Under the pieces are notes generated by a model. That model saw nothing but the letters and a program-made list of their open reading frames with translations, was not told the origin of the DNA and did not search any database. Shown piece after piece: positions 1-9,981 of a stretch of DNA of 64,000 bases. The translations under genes and the position numbers were made by a program. Every line of letters starts with the position of its first letter. Within the stretch, counting starts at the first letter, position 1. The stretch lies in NCBI GenBank assembly GCA_025459175.1, contig JALORC010000041.1, forward strand, positions 1-64,000. The letters run 5' to 3'. Origin of the DNA: Planctomycetota bacterium. Its GTDB lineage: Bacteria > Planctomycetota > UBA1135 > UBA2386.

Positions 1-98
1 CGCTGCCGTGGAACCTGCCGTTCGCGGCCGACGCGAACTACGCGGTCGAGGTCGACACGCTGAGCAACGGCTCGACCGGGATCCTCGACATCCTGTGA
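1..98 (+). CDS. C-terminal end of an unidentified protein (partial)
   Basis: An open frame enters from the left edge (codons in phase with position 3) and stops with TGA at 96-98. It gives about 31 residues, ending in SNGSTGILDIL. The piece is too short to assign to a family. The residue mix, alternating small polar and hydrophobic residues with an Asn/Gly-rich end, would suit the last strands of a secreted beta-rich protein, but that is only an impression. Confidence 0.45.
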   Translation, partial: LPWNLPFAADANYAVEVDTLSNGSTGILDIL

Positions 99-148
99 GT
101 GGCCGCCCAGGGTGGCGTAAGGAACTGGCACTGCCGGGACTGGACCAG

Positions 149-1774
149 CTATTTCGGGACCGGAACCATGACAATCTCGATTGGCATACCATCGTGCAGG
201 TCCGTTGCCTGCACCGTGCGTTCCACGATTGTGAAGCCTGGGGCGGTCGCTGTTATCTCCAGGTCCGCGCGAGGAAGGAAAGCTTCTATGGGCCCCGACT
301 CGGTGCGCCAAACCCAGTTGGCCGAACCAAGTGGTGTTGCTACTCGTATCAAGGCCGCGACGTCCATTGGGTTGGCAGCGAATCGCGGCACTATGATCAC
401 GCGTTGACAGTCGTCGATCGTGATCTGGCAGGTGGTTACCGTGTCGGCTTTCACCTGGAAGAGCGGTGCCGGCTGTGGCGGCTCGATCCACGGATTGGGA
501 TGGCTCAGGACCCAAGTGAAGTTCCCGGCGGGAAGCTTGATTGTCTGCCCGTCGCGAACCGTCGTCGACGGGATGATCTCCTCTGTCGATTCGATGACCA
601 GGGAGCCCAGGAACGGTTCGTTCGACCTGGTCCTGATCTCGATGGCCATGGTGCCGGTCGGGCGATCGATCATCTCCAGGTAGGTGGGGGCGTTCAACTC
701 GTCAAGTGGCTGCATCGGCAGCTTCTGGCGCCACAACCGGCCTTCGGTGTCCATGATCGACCAGTCTGTCACCAGCGACACCGGTGGAATGCCTGGCGCG
801 GGAATGATGACGCGAACCAAGTCGGTGCCGAGCCGTTTCTTCAGCGCGCGCTCAACGTAACGAAAGCGAGCCAGGCCTCCAGGTAGATTGGCGGTAGTGG
901 CGTGATCGACCAATGCGATCACTCCACGAACCGTGGACTCTCGGTCCAGCGCGACCGCAGACCCGTAGAATCGCTTCATTGCGACGCCTGTCAACCCACC
1001 GATCGCCAGTGCAGGACTCACGTGCGCGGTGCCGGCGAAGCGCTCGTCCTCCGGGAAGTAGCTGACGTGAAAGACTGCCACGTAGTAGTTGCCCTGTGGG
1101 AGCGTGTCGAAGGTGCAGCATCCTGATTGGTCTGTGCGTCTACTCCACACGCGATCCATCGCTGGGGAACGTGGATCGCCAGTCACGATATCGGTCTCCT
1201 TTTCCTCCGGGATCGTATAACCCACGCCAGTCTGAATCGGGCCGGGGGACACGAAGACAATGCACTCGCTGAGTGGCTTCCCGTCGAGCGTGCAGCACAC
1301 AGTGCTGATCTTGGACGGGGACAAACGGGCTATGGCATCGCTCCGAGGGTCTTCTATCTTCAACGACAAGGACTCGTATCCGCTGCAGTCGATGATGAGT
1401 TCCGTACCGGTCCAGGCCGTTTCCAGAGGAAGCCTGCCGCTGGCATCGCTCTTCCTGGCCGGACCGACTGGCTGCGGCATGACTCCGTCCGACACGGGAG
1501 GCGCCACGCACGCGCTAGCTCCCGCGATCGGATGGCCGGTGGCTGCGTCCAGGCATTGCAGGTGCCCAATGGCGGAGACACGCGCCGACCCTGGGACTGA
1601 GCCATTGTCGGTCAACTCCGGTGCGATGGTCCCAGACCTGATGGGCTGCGAGGGTTCCGAGGGTGAGGCCGGCTGAGCCGTGGCGAGCTGATTCCATGCG
1701 AGGAACATTGCACCAGCGGCCATCCCGAAGGCGATCAATGCGGCCAAGAACCCGAGTCGCTTGCGAGTAACCAT
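149..1774 (-). CDS. Membrane-anchored protein with carboxypeptidase-regulatory-like domains
   Basis: 541 residues from the ATG at 1774. The open frame continues further upstream, but this start puts an MVTRKR basic stretch directly before a hydrophobic segment (about residues 7-25), as expected for a signal anchor. A low-complexity Pro/Ser linker follows. The rest is beta-rich with several segments like carboxypeptidase regulatory domains: 'DAATGHPIAGA' followed by 'DASGRLPL', and later 'TLPQGNYYVAV', the typical pattern of a beta-sandwich insert with a Gly-rich turn. I see no catalytic motif. It is probably an envelope protein whose domains bind or space other parts. It stands alone on the minus strand, convergent with the fragment at the left edge. 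The family is loosely defined, so the role is unknown. Confidence 0.7.
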   Translation of the reverse strand: MVTRKRLGFLAALIAFGMAAGAMFLAWNQLATAQPASPSEPSQPIRSGTIAPELTDNGSVPGSARVSAIGHLQCLDAATGHPIAGASACVAPPVSDGVMPQPVGPARKSDASGRLPLETAWTGTELIIDCSGYESLSLKIEDPRSDAIARLSPSKISTVCCTLDGKPLSECIVFVSPGPIQTGVGYTIPEEKETDIVTGDPRSPAMDRVWSRRTDQSGCCTFDTLPQGNYYVAVFHVSYFPEDERFAGTAHVSPALAIGGLTGVAMKRFYGSAVALDRESTVRGVIALVDHATTANLPGGLARFRYVERALKKRLGTDLVRVIIPAPGIPPVSLVTDWSIMDTEGRLWRQKLPMQPLDELNAPTYLEMIDRPTGTMAIEIRTRSNEPFLGSLVIESTEEIIPSTTVRDGQTIKLPAGNFTWVLSHPNPWIEPPQPAPLFQVKADTVTTCQITIDDCQRVIIVPRFAANPMDVAALIRVATPLGSANWVWRTESGPIEAFLPRADLEITATAPGFTIVERTVQATDLHDGMPIEIVMVPVPK

Positions 1775-2064
1775 GAATGCCTGCCGCGATGCGGGAAGGT
1801 GGCTGCGGTTTGCTTCCGATGCGGTCGGAAGCGAAAGGTGGATGTCGGTGCAGTCTCTGCGCAATAACAAACCAATTGCCGCCGAACGCGCGATCGCAGA
1901 CCTTACCAAGGAGCTGTGGCGCAGCCAATGGCCGACGGTGGTCAAACCACTCGACTGTTCACGGCCGGAGGGACTCAGGAAACTGCTGACCAAGGGCCCC
2001 TGTGCCAGGGCAGGTGCGCGTCTGAGCTGGCTCGACCCGCGCGCTCCGGGTAAGCACGGTCGGC

Positions 2065-3342
2065 ATGGCCGCCGATCCGGTGCCGCCGACCGCCGATCAC
2101 TTCGCCGCGCTCTACCGCCACGAAGGACGCCGCGCGTTCGCGACGCTGCTGCGCCTGCTCCGCGACTTCGATCGCGCCGAGGAAGCGCTGCACGATGCGT
2201 TCCGCGCCGCCCTCGAGAGCTGGCCGGTGGACGGGGTGCCGGGCAACCCGGTGGCGTGGTTGGTCACTGCGGGTCACCGCCGCGCCATCGATCGCCTGCG
2301 CCAGCAGCAGCGCTTGACGCCGCTCGAGCTCGAGCCGCCAGCCAGCGGCAGCAACGAGCCCACCGAGCCCGACGAAGTCGCCGACGACCAGCTGCGGCTG
2401 ATCTTCACCTGCTGCCACCCTGGCCTCGCCGAGGAGGCGCGCGCGGCGCTGACGCTGCGCGAGGTGTGTGGGCTCACCACCGAGCAGATCGCGCGGGCGT
2501 TCCTGGTGCCGGTGCCGACGCTCGCGCAGCGCATCGTGCGCGCGAAGACCAAGATCCGCGCCGCCGGCATCCCGTTCGAGGTGCCCGCGGGCGCCGAGCT
2601 GGCGGCGCGGCTGCCCAGCGTGCTGCGCGTCGTCTATCTGCTGTTCAACGAAGGCTACCGACGGAGCGGCGGCGTCGAACTGATCGGGGTGGAGTTGGCC
2701 GCCGAGGCGATCCGTCTCGCGCGCACGCTCGTCGCGCAGCTGCCCGAGCCCGAATGTCTGGGGCTGCTCGGGCTGATGCTGTTGCACCAGTCGCGGGCCG
2801 CGGCACGCGTCGACGGCCTCGGTGACCTGGTGCTGCTGGAGCAGCAGGACCGCACGCGGTGGGACCGGGCGGCGATCGCCGAGGGGCTCGTGCTGGTCGA
2901 GCAGGCGCTGCGCAGCGGCCGCGCCGGCGCCTATGCGGTGCAGGCGGCGATCGCCGCGGTGCACGCCGAGGCCGCGACCGCGGCGGCGACCGACTGGCGG
3001 CAGATCGCGGCGCTGTACGACGTGCTGCTGCGAATCGAACCGCAGCCGGTCGTCGCGTTGAACCGCGCCGTTGCCCAGGCGATGGCGGGGGACCTGCTCG
3101 GTGGTCTGCAGCAGGTCGAAGCGCTGGCTGCGGCGGCGCTCGCCGACTATCACCCGGCGCATGCGGCGCTGGGCGATCTGCTGCGGCGGCTCGGGCGCAC
3201 CGACCAGGCGCGTACGGCGTTCGCGGCGGCCCTGGCCAGATGCGAACAGGAGACCGAGCGACGCCATCTGCGGCAAACGCTCGAGGCGCTCGGGGCTGGC
3301 GATGCCGGCGGCAGCGGTGGGCCGCCCGGCCAGCACCCCTGA
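2065..3342 (+). CDS. RNA polymerase sigma factor, ECF42-type (sigma-70 family with C-terminal helical-repeat extension)
   Basis: 425 residues from the ATG at 2065. Residues about 13-80 form sigma region 2 (LLRDFDRAEEALHDAF, then AWLVTAGHRRAIDRLR), and about 105-165 form region 4 (LTLREVCGLTTEQIARAF, helix-turn-helix). At 194-201 lies FNEGYRRS, the hallmark of the DUF6596 section that separates this group from ordinary ECF factors. The last 200 residues are Ala-rich helical repeats resembling TPRs, a known feature of ECF42, thought to take the place of an anti-sigma factor. No anti-sigma gene is present. The four genes downstream (VOC, YCII/DGPF, DHFR-like, AHA1-like) are the usual company of ECF42 factors, so they are probably its targets. 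The start is supported by the family length. Confidence 0.93.
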   Translation: MAADPVPPTADHFAALYRHEGRRAFATLLRLLRDFDRAEEALHDAFRAALESWPVDGVPGNPVAWLVTAGHRRAIDRLRQQQRLTPLELEPPASGSNEPTEPDEVADDQLRLIFTCCHPGLAEEARAALTLREVCGLTTEQIARAFLVPVPTLAQRIVRAKTKIRAAGIPFEVPAGAELAARLPSVLRVVYLLFNEGYRRSGGVELIGVELAAEAIRLARTLVAQLPEPECLGLLGLMLLHQSRAAARVDGLGDLVLLEQQDRTRWDRAAIAEGLVLVEQALRSGRAGAYAVQAAIAAVHAEAATAAATDWRQIAALYDVLLRIEPQPVVALNRAVAQAMAGDLLGGLQQVEALAAAALADYHPAHAALGDLLRRLGRTDQARTAFAAALARCEQETERRHLRQTLEALGAGDAGGSGGPPGQHP

Positions 3343-3451
3343 AAAGATTCTGTCGGGTGCCGTCGAATCGTGGCCTCGCCGTTCGACCAGTGGCAGCGCG
3401 GCGGCGCCGACGCCTGCCCGCGAGCGCCCTCTTGCTCCGACGGTTCCCGAC

Positions 3452-3874
3452 ATGACCCAGCCCGTTCCCTATCTCCACTTCCCAGGCTGCTGCACCGAGG
3501 CGATGCGGTTCTACGAGCAGGCGCTCGGCGGCAAGCTGGTCACGCTGCTGACCTACGGCGCGTCGCCGGCGGCCGAGCACTGCGCTGCGGACTCGCACCA
3601 CCTGATCATGCATGCGCGACTCGAACTGCCCGGTGGCTACAGCCTGATGGCCGGCGACAGCCCGTCCCACGTGCCGCACGAGGGTATCCGTGGTGTCATG
3701 CTCACGCTCAGCTACGACAGCGAGGCCCGGGCGCAGCAGGTGTTCGAGGCGCTGGCGGTCGGGGGCACCATCACGATGCCGCTGCAGCCGGCCTTCTGGG
3801 CGAAGATCTGGGGCATGTGCACCGACCGCTTCGGCATCGACTGGGCGGTGAACGGCGTGCTGTTGCCGATCTGA
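3452..3874 (+). CDS. VOC-family protein, PhnB/glyoxalase-like
   Basis: 140 residues from the ATG at 3452. It begins with YLHFPGCCTEAMRFYEQALGG, here as YLHFPGCC then AMRFYEQALGG, the standard opening beta-alpha-beta of PhnB/'3-demethylubiquinone methyltransferase-like' VOC proteins. It ends in DRFGIDWAVN, the usual closing strand. Members of this subgroup sit beside ECF42 sigma factors and lack a proven substrate. It lies 109 bp after the sigma gene and 26 bp before the YCII gene in the same direction, so it is probably cotranscribed with them. The ordinary metal ligands are not fully convincing, so enzymatic activity cannot be claimed. Confidence 0.88.
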   Translation: MTQPVPYLHFPGCCTEAMRFYEQALGGKLVTLLTYGASPAAEHCAADSHHLIMHARLELPGGYSLMAGDSPSHVPHEGIRGVMLTLSYDSEARAQQVFEALAVGGTITMPLQPAFWAKIWGMCTDRFGIDWAVNGVLLPI

Positions 3875-3900
3875 GCGTTCCCGACCGAGAGCCCTCCACC

Positions 3901-4245
3901 ATGAAGTACCTCTGCCTCGTCTACCTGTCGCAAGAACACTGGCACAGCTGCCCCGACCCGACCTGTGCCGCCTATGGCCAGGCGCTGCAGCAGAGCGGCC
4001 ATCTGCTCGCCGCCGAACCGCTGCACCCGGTCGAGACCGCGACCACGGTGCGGGTGCGGCAGGGGCAGGTGCTGGTGCAGGACGGCCCGTTCGCCGAGAC
4101 CAAGGAGCTGCTCGCCGGCTTCTACCTGGTCGATGCCGTCGATCTGAACGAAGCGATCCGCCTCGCCAGCCGGATCCCGCCGGCGAAGTTCGGCAGCATC
4201 GAGGTGCGTCCGGTGCGGCAGCTCGAGCTCGGCGATCTGCCATGA
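3901..4245 (+). CDS. YCII-related (DGPF-domain) protein
   Basis: 114 residues. The segment VQDGPFAETKELLAGFYLV holds the DGPF motif with the following ETKE, which defines the DGPF subgroup of YCII-like proteins. The N-terminus MKYLCLVY is also typical. YCII-like proteins have a ferredoxin-like dimeric fold, and their chemistry in this context is unknown. The family has a strong and well-known association with ECF42-type sigma factors, as here. The stop overlaps the next start (ATGA, 4242-4245), which implies translational coupling with the DHFR-like gene. Confidence 0.93.
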   Translation: MKYLCLVYLSQEHWHSCPDPTCAAYGQALQQSGHLLAAEPLHPVETATTVRVRQGQVLVQDGPFAETKELLAGFYLVDAVDLNEAIRLASRIPPAKFGSIEVRPVRQLELGDLP

Positions 4246-4895
4246 GCAAGGTGTTCGTCGATGTCGGGCTGTCGCTGGACGGGTTCCTGGCCGGGCCCGG
4301 ACGCCGACCCGGGCATCCGCTCGGCGATGGTGGGCTCGCGATCCACGAGTGGATGTTCGCGACCGCGGCGTTCGCCGAACGCCACGGGGGCGACGGGGGC
4401 GGCGGCGAACGTGGCCCCGACGACGAGCTGGTGCGCGCGGTGTTCGCGCGCACCGGCGCCTACGTGATGGGTCGCTGCATGTTCGACGAAGGGGAGGTCG
4501 GTTGGCCCGAGCACGCTCCGTTCCACGCGCCGGTGTTCGTCGTCACGCGGCATGCGCGCGCGCCGTGGGGGCGACCGGGTGGCACCACGTTCCATTTCGT
4601 CACCGACGGTCTGGCCAGCGCGATGCGGCAGGCGCGGGCGGCGGCCGGTGAACGGGACGTGCGGGTCAGTGGTGGCGCCGACGTGATCCAGCAGGCCTTC
4701 GAGGACGGTCATGTCGACGAACTGACTCTGCACGTGGCGCCGGTCCTGCTCGGTCAGGGTCTGCGCCTGTTCGACGGCATGGTGGCGACCCGGTGCCGCT
4801 TCGAGCCGCTCGCTGCCGCGGCTTCGCCGCGCGTGCAGCACCTGCACTTCCGGTGTGTGCCCCGTTCCCTGCCGACTTCTGAACCACGCTCATGA
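4242..4895 (+). CDS. Dihydrofolate reductase family protein (RibD C-terminal-like)
   Basis: 217 residues. It starts SKVFVDVGLSLDGFLAGP, the typical first strand and loop of the DHFR/RibD-C fold in small bacterial 'dihydrofolate reductase family' proteins. GAYVMGRCMFD follows near residue 70, and VRVSGGADVIQQAFEDGHVDE, a nucleotide-binding loop and helix (GGAD), comes near residue 145. NAD(P)H-dependent reduction is the family expectation, but the substrate is unknown and it is not expected to be the housekeeping FolA. It overlaps the YCII gene by 4 bp and the AHA1-like gene by 4 bp (ATGA at 4892-4895), so the three are tightly coupled within the sigma-factor cluster. Confidence 0.9.
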   Translation: MSKVFVDVGLSLDGFLAGPGRRPGHPLGDGGLAIHEWMFATAAFAERHGGDGGGGERGPDDELVRAVFARTGAYVMGRCMFDEGEVGWPEHAPFHAPVFVVTRHARAPWGRPGGTTFHFVTDGLASAMRQARAAAGERDVRVSGGADVIQQAFEDGHVDELTLHVAPVLLGQGLRLFDGMVATRCRFEPLAAAASPRVQHLHFRCVPRSLPTSEPRS

Positions 4896-5362
4896 CCGAC
4901 ACCAGCCAGCCTTCGTTCGACCTCTCGATCACCCGCCTCATTGCCGCGCCGCGCGCGAAGTTGTTCCGCGCCTGGACCGAACCAGCGCTGCTGCAGCAGT
5001 GGTTCACGCCGCGGCCGTGGACGACGCCGGTGGTGCGCACCGACCCGCGCGCCGGCGGCAGCAACTACTTCCTGATGCGCGGTCCTGCCGGCGAGGAGCA
5101 TCCCTGCCACGGGGTGTACCTGGAGGTGGTCCAGGATCGCCGGATCGTCTTCACCGATGCGTTCACGAGCGCCTGGGTGCCGTCGGCGAAGCCGTTCATG
5201 GTCGGCATCATCACGTTCGACGACGAGAACGGGGGCACGCGCTACACCGCGACCGCGCGGCATTGGACCGCCGAGGATCGTGCGACGCACGAGCAGATGG
5301 GCTTCTACTCCGGCTGGAACGCGGCGGCCGACCAGCTCGAGGCGTTGGTGCGCACGCTCTGA
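4892..5362 (+). CDS. SRPBCC / AHA1-like (START-fold) domain protein
   Basis: 156 residues. The pattern 'TRLIAAPRAKLFRAWTEPALLQQWF' (seen as APRAKLFRAWTEP then QQWF) and the closing MGFYSGWNAAADQLEALV are typical of the 'activator of Hsp90 ATPase homolog 1-like' branch of the SRPBCC superfamily. These have a helix-grip fold with a deep hydrophobic pocket and probably bind a small ligand. It is the last gene of the ECF42 cluster, coupled by ATGA to the DHFR-like gene. It ends 34 bp from the convergent pyrG stop, with no obvious terminator hairpin between them. Confidence 0.9.
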   Translation: MTDTSQPSFDLSITRLIAAPRAKLFRAWTEPALLQQWFTPRPWTTPVVRTDPRAGGSNYFLMRGPAGEEHPCHGVYLEVVQDRRIVFTDAFTSAWVPSAKPFMVGIITFDDENGGTRYTATARHWTAEDRATHEQMGFYSGWNAAADQLEALVRTL

Positions 5363-5396
5363 ACGGTGCGCGAGGGGCCGATACGAATCCCCGCCG

Positions 5397-7028
<1,632 letters not shown>

Positions 7029-7053
7029 CGGGCGTTCTCGGGCACGGGGTTGC

Positions 7054-7794
7054 TCACGGGTGCAGTCGTCTCAGGAAGGCGTCGTAGTCGGAGCGCGTCT
7101 CGATGCCCCAGGGATCGCCCTGGGCCACCAGCACGTGCATGGGGATGTCGTTCTCGAGGAAGCGCAGCTGCTCGAGGCTCTCGGCCTCGGCGAGGCCGCT
7201 GCTCGGCAGGGCGGGGATGCGCAGCAAGGTGTCGCGCGCGAAGCCGTAGACGCCGATGTGGCGCAGCAGGCCGAACGGGCCTTCCTTCACGTACGGGATC
7301 GGCGCGCGGCTGAAGTAGAGCGCCTTGCCGTTGCCGCCGCGCACGACCTTGACCACGTTCGGGTTGGTGATCACCTCGGGGTCGCTCAGCGGCACGCACA
7401 GCGTGTTGGTGACCGCCTCGCCGCGCAGCAGCTGGTCGACGATCGCCTCCAGGTCACGCGGCTCGACCTCCGGCCAGTCGCCCTGGATGTCGAGCACCGC
7501 GCGGCACGGGATCGCGGCCGCGGCCTCGGCGCAGCGTTCGCTACCGGTGCGGCAGGCCGGGCTGGTGCGAACGACCTGGTAACCGCGGCGCTTGCTCGCT
7601 GCCTCGACCACGTCGTCGTCGGTGGCGACCACGACGCGGTCGATGTTGCGCGCCTTGCTGGCCTGGTCGCAGGTGTGCAGGAACAGCTCCTGCCCGCTCT
7701 CGCGCAGCAGCGCCTTGCCCGGCAGCCGCTGGCTGCCGACCCGCACCGGGATGATCGCGAGGGCCTGCACCTGACCGGTCGGCGCGGCGCTCAT
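7054..7794 (-). CDS. kdsB: 3-deoxy-manno-octulosonate cytidylyltransferase (CMP-Kdo synthetase)
   Basis: 246 residues. It activates Kdo with CTP for lipid A-core assembly. The N-terminal [17 protein letters not shown] is the cytidylyltransferase signature (usual form: IPARxxSxRLPGKPL). [13 protein letters not shown] near residue 105 corresponds to the conserved 'NVQGDEP' acidic site, with Trp in place of the usual Glu at the third position. [15 protein letters not shown] follows near residue 185. The gene overlaps the upstream lipoprotein gene by 4 bp and lies just before pyrG. Its presence argues that the organism makes Kdo-containing LPS. Confidence 0.95.
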   Translation of the reverse strand: MSAAPTGQVQALAIIPVRVGSQRLPGKALLRESGQELFLHTCDQASKARNIDRVVVATDDDVVEAASKRRGYQVVRTSPACRTGSERCAEAAAAIPCRAVLDIQGDWPEVEPRDLEAIVDQLLRGEAVTNTLCVPLSDPEVITNPNVVKVVRGGNGKALYFSRAPIPYVKEGPFGLLRHIGVYGFARDTLLRIPALPSSGLAEAESLEQLRFLENDIPMHVLVAQGDPWGIETRSDYDAFLRRLHP

Positions 7795-8360
7795 CGGCCG
7801 CTCCGCAGTTGGCGCAGGCGGCTGGTGGCGGTGGCGGCATCGACCTGCACCCGCCGTCTCTCGTTGCGGAAGTCGGGGCGCCCTTCGCCGGTGCCGTGGT
7901 AGGCGACGCTGCTGTTGTACAGGGCGAGGAAGTAGGCGCGCGCTTCGTGGAACGCGGCCTCGCTCTGCTGCACGCCGCGTTGACGGCGCACGAAGGTCCA
8001 GGTGCGGTCGCCGCTCTGCACGCTGAGCACGTCGCGCGCATCGGGCGGCACCTGGGTCACGGCCTGCGCGAACAGGCCCTGTTCGGCGAACACGTCGAGC
8101 AGGGCCTGCAGGTCGGCATCTTCGACCACCTTGCGGCTCGGGTCGCTGCTGAGCGCTTCGTAGACCTGCTCGGCGCGGCCGGCCGACTCGTTCTGCAGCG
8201 AGAGCACCAGGTTGCCGTCGACCTGCCGCATGCGGACGGTGGTCAGCTCACCCTCGGCGACCTGCACCGCGCGGGAGAGCTGGGGGCCGCTGGCACAACC
8301 GGCGGCGGTGCACGCCGCGAGCAGCAGCAGCGTGGACCATGAGGACGGAAGCGCGACCAT
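7791..8360 (-). CDS. Putative lipoprotein of unknown function
   Basis: 189 residues from the ATG at 8360. A further in-frame ATG lies 11 codons upstream, but this one gives a compact signal peptide: MVALPSSWSTLLLLAACTAAGC. Either LAAC or TAAGC could be the lipobox, the first matching the consensus better. The mature part is mixed alpha/beta with no motif that I recognise. GDRTWTFVRR near residue 125 and an Arg-rich tail are visible. It overlaps kdsB by 4 bp (ATGA), so it is the first gene of a lipoprotein-kdsB-pyrG operon. The position suggests an envelope role, but nothing more can be said. Confidence 0.75.
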   Translation of the reverse strand: MVALPSSWSTLLLLAACTAAGCASGPQLSRAVQVAEGELTTVRMRQVDGNLVLSLQNESAGRAEQVYEALSSDPSRKVVEDADLQALLDVFAEQGLFAQAVTQVPPDARDVLSVQSGDRTWTFVRRQRGVQQSEAAFHEARAYFLALYNSSVAYHGTGEGRPDFRNERRRVQVDAATATSRLRQLRSGR

Positions 8361-8441
8361 GGAGGCCGCGCAGGATAGCGACGCCGCCGGCAAAGAAAAC
8401 TTCGGCGATCGGCCCGGGCCGCGCGGCGTGGCGGTGGGCGC

Positions 8442-9656
8442 TCAGCGGATGGTGCCGCCGGCGATCGTCGACGCGCGCAAGGTCAGCACCGGGCCGGTTA
8501 TCTGCAGCGCCTGGATCCAGAACGGCACGTTTTGCAGCGACAGCACGTTCGGCACCGCGACCGGCAGGCTGCTGGCACCCGTGGCGTCGAGCAGGCCGAA
8601 CAGCACCGCCGCGCTGGGCGGGAAGTAGAGCGGCTCGGGCATCAGCGGCGACACGCTGCCGCTGGCCGCAGGTGCGAGCCACAGGCCGAACACGCCGAAC
8701 GGCTCGCCCTGAAAGCCGAGGGTCGAGACCGCGCCGCGGATCCAGGGCGAGGACTGCGACAGCTGGAGCAGCGGGGCCGCGGCGACCGGGCCCGAGCTGG
8801 CGGCGCCGCCCGGCGAGCCGCCGAGCAGCGTCGTGCTGCGCAGTTCGGCCGGCACGGTGCCGGTGTTGACCAGCGCGGTGGCTCCCGCGGTCGCACTGGA
8901 GCCGCCGGTCACCGTGCACCCGGCGAGCCAGAGCGTGGTGTTGGTGGCGTCGATGCCGGCGGCGGGGACGTCGACGAAGGTGGCGTTGTGGCTGCCGCCG
9001 ACGAAGGTCGCGCGCTCGGCATGCAGGGTCGAGTCGGTGAGCCTGGCGGCCGGGGCGGCCGGCGACGGGAAGCTCGTGATCGGATGGGTCGTCGACGACG
9101 CCCCGGTCACGGTGACATCGCGCAGCGTCACGCGGCTCTGGTTCGCGGTCAGGCCGGGGCCGGCGCCGATGTTGCCGAGCGCGGTGATCGAGCCGCCGGC
9201 GACGACGACATCGGCCTGGGCGACCTGCAGCGCGGTGCCGTTGCTGCGGCGCATCGTGCACTGTTCGAAGCGCACGCTGCCGCCCTGGACGTCGACGGTG
9301 TTGCCGAGGCTGCCGAACGGGGTGATGCTCTGGCTGAAGTCCAGTTCGACGAGGTGCGCGACCTGGCCGGCCGGGATGTTGATCGAGATCGCGCTCGGGA
9401 TGCCGGGTGGCAAGGTCCCGCTCGGGAAGGAACCGACCTTGGCGCCGTTGCCGCGGATGATGAGGCCCTTGCCGAGCGTGAACGGCGCGTAGTCGGGCAG
9501 GCCGCCGCTCGCGGTCAGGACCAGGATGTCCCCCGGGCTGGCGGCATTGATGGCCGGCTGGATGCCGAACGGCCCGGTGACGTTCCAAACGGTCTGGGCG
9601 GTCAGGGTCGGCGCGGCGAGCAGCAGCGGGAGAAGACGCAGCGATGCAGTTCCCAT
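8442..9656 (-). CDS. Secreted right-handed parallel beta-helix protein
   Basis: 404 residues. A signal peptide is clear: MGTASLRLLPLLLAAPTLTA followed by Q. The mature protein opens with GIQPAINAASPGDILVL, the standard first rung of pectate-lyase-like beta-helix proteins ('AIxxAxPGDTI'). Repeating short strands follow, with V/I-x-V and Asn/Gly turns, to about residue 290. No catalytic residues are recognisable. The last 75 residues (LYFPPSAAVLFGLL ... FWIQALQI ... ) resemble the C-terminus of the FG-GAP protein at 30138-32726, suggesting a shared terminal module of this organism's exported proteins. It is probably extracellular or surface-bound. The gene stands alone, 81 bp upstream of the kdsB operon. 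Confidence 0.8.
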   Translation of the reverse strand: MGTASLRLLPLLLAAPTLTAQTVWNVTGPFGIQPAINAASPGDILVLTASGGLPDYAPFTLGKGLIIRGNGAKVGSFPSGTLPPGIPSAISINIPAGQVAHLVELDFSQSITPFGSLGNTVDVQGGSVRFEQCTMRRSNGTALQVAQADVVVAGGSITALGNIGAGPGLTANQSRVTLRDVTVTGASSTTHPITSFPSPAAPAARLTDSTLHAERATFVGGSHNATFVDVPAAGIDATNTTLWLAGCTVTGGSSATAGATALVNTGTVPAELRSTTLLGGSPGGAASSGPVAAAPLLQLSQSSPWIRGAVSTLGFQGEPFGVFGLWLAPAASGSVSPLMPEPLYFPPSAAVLFGLLDATGASSLPVAVPNVLSLQNVPFWIQALQITGPVLTLRASTIAGGTIR

Positions 9657-9837
9657 GGTGCGAAGCTAACCGTCGCAGGGGATCCGTCAATCCGGGGCGG
9701 CCGCGGCGGCTGCAGCTGCCGTAGCATCTTCCCTGGTGGCTGCACGGGCTGTCCCAGAGCGATGGCATAGAGCGCAACAGACCGCATCGGTGCAGTCGTT
9801 GCCGCGCAAAGCGATGGCGACCGAACAATCTCTCGGG

Positions 9838-9981
9838 TCATGGATTACCGAACGTACAGTCGATGCCGTTGCTGACGATCAGCTGCACCGCATTGGCGCC
9901 CGGTGCCAGCGCATAGGCCTGCACGAAGGCGTGGCCGTCGACGATCTGGCGGTCGATGTTCTCGTCCGCGACGAAGTTCAC
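9838..9981 (-). pseudogene. Truncated DUF5615 (PIN-like toxin) N-terminus fused to a foreign tail
   Basis: A GTG at 9981 overlaps the stop of the DUF433 gene (GTGA). The first 15 or so residues, VNFVADENIDRQIVD, match the start of DUF5615 PIN-like toxins ('MKFLADENxxxxIV', with the acidic DEN of the active site). Family members run to about 110-120 residues, but here a stop comes after 47. The other 30 residues (FVQAYALAPGANAV ... SNGIDCTFGNP) look like the last strands of an exported protein. They resemble EQALVFDAAGIAPG ... GLRLLIGQ at the end of the protein at 30138-32726. I read this as a recombination scar that destroyed the toxin gene. It may still be translated, but not as a nuclease. 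Confidence 0.6.
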
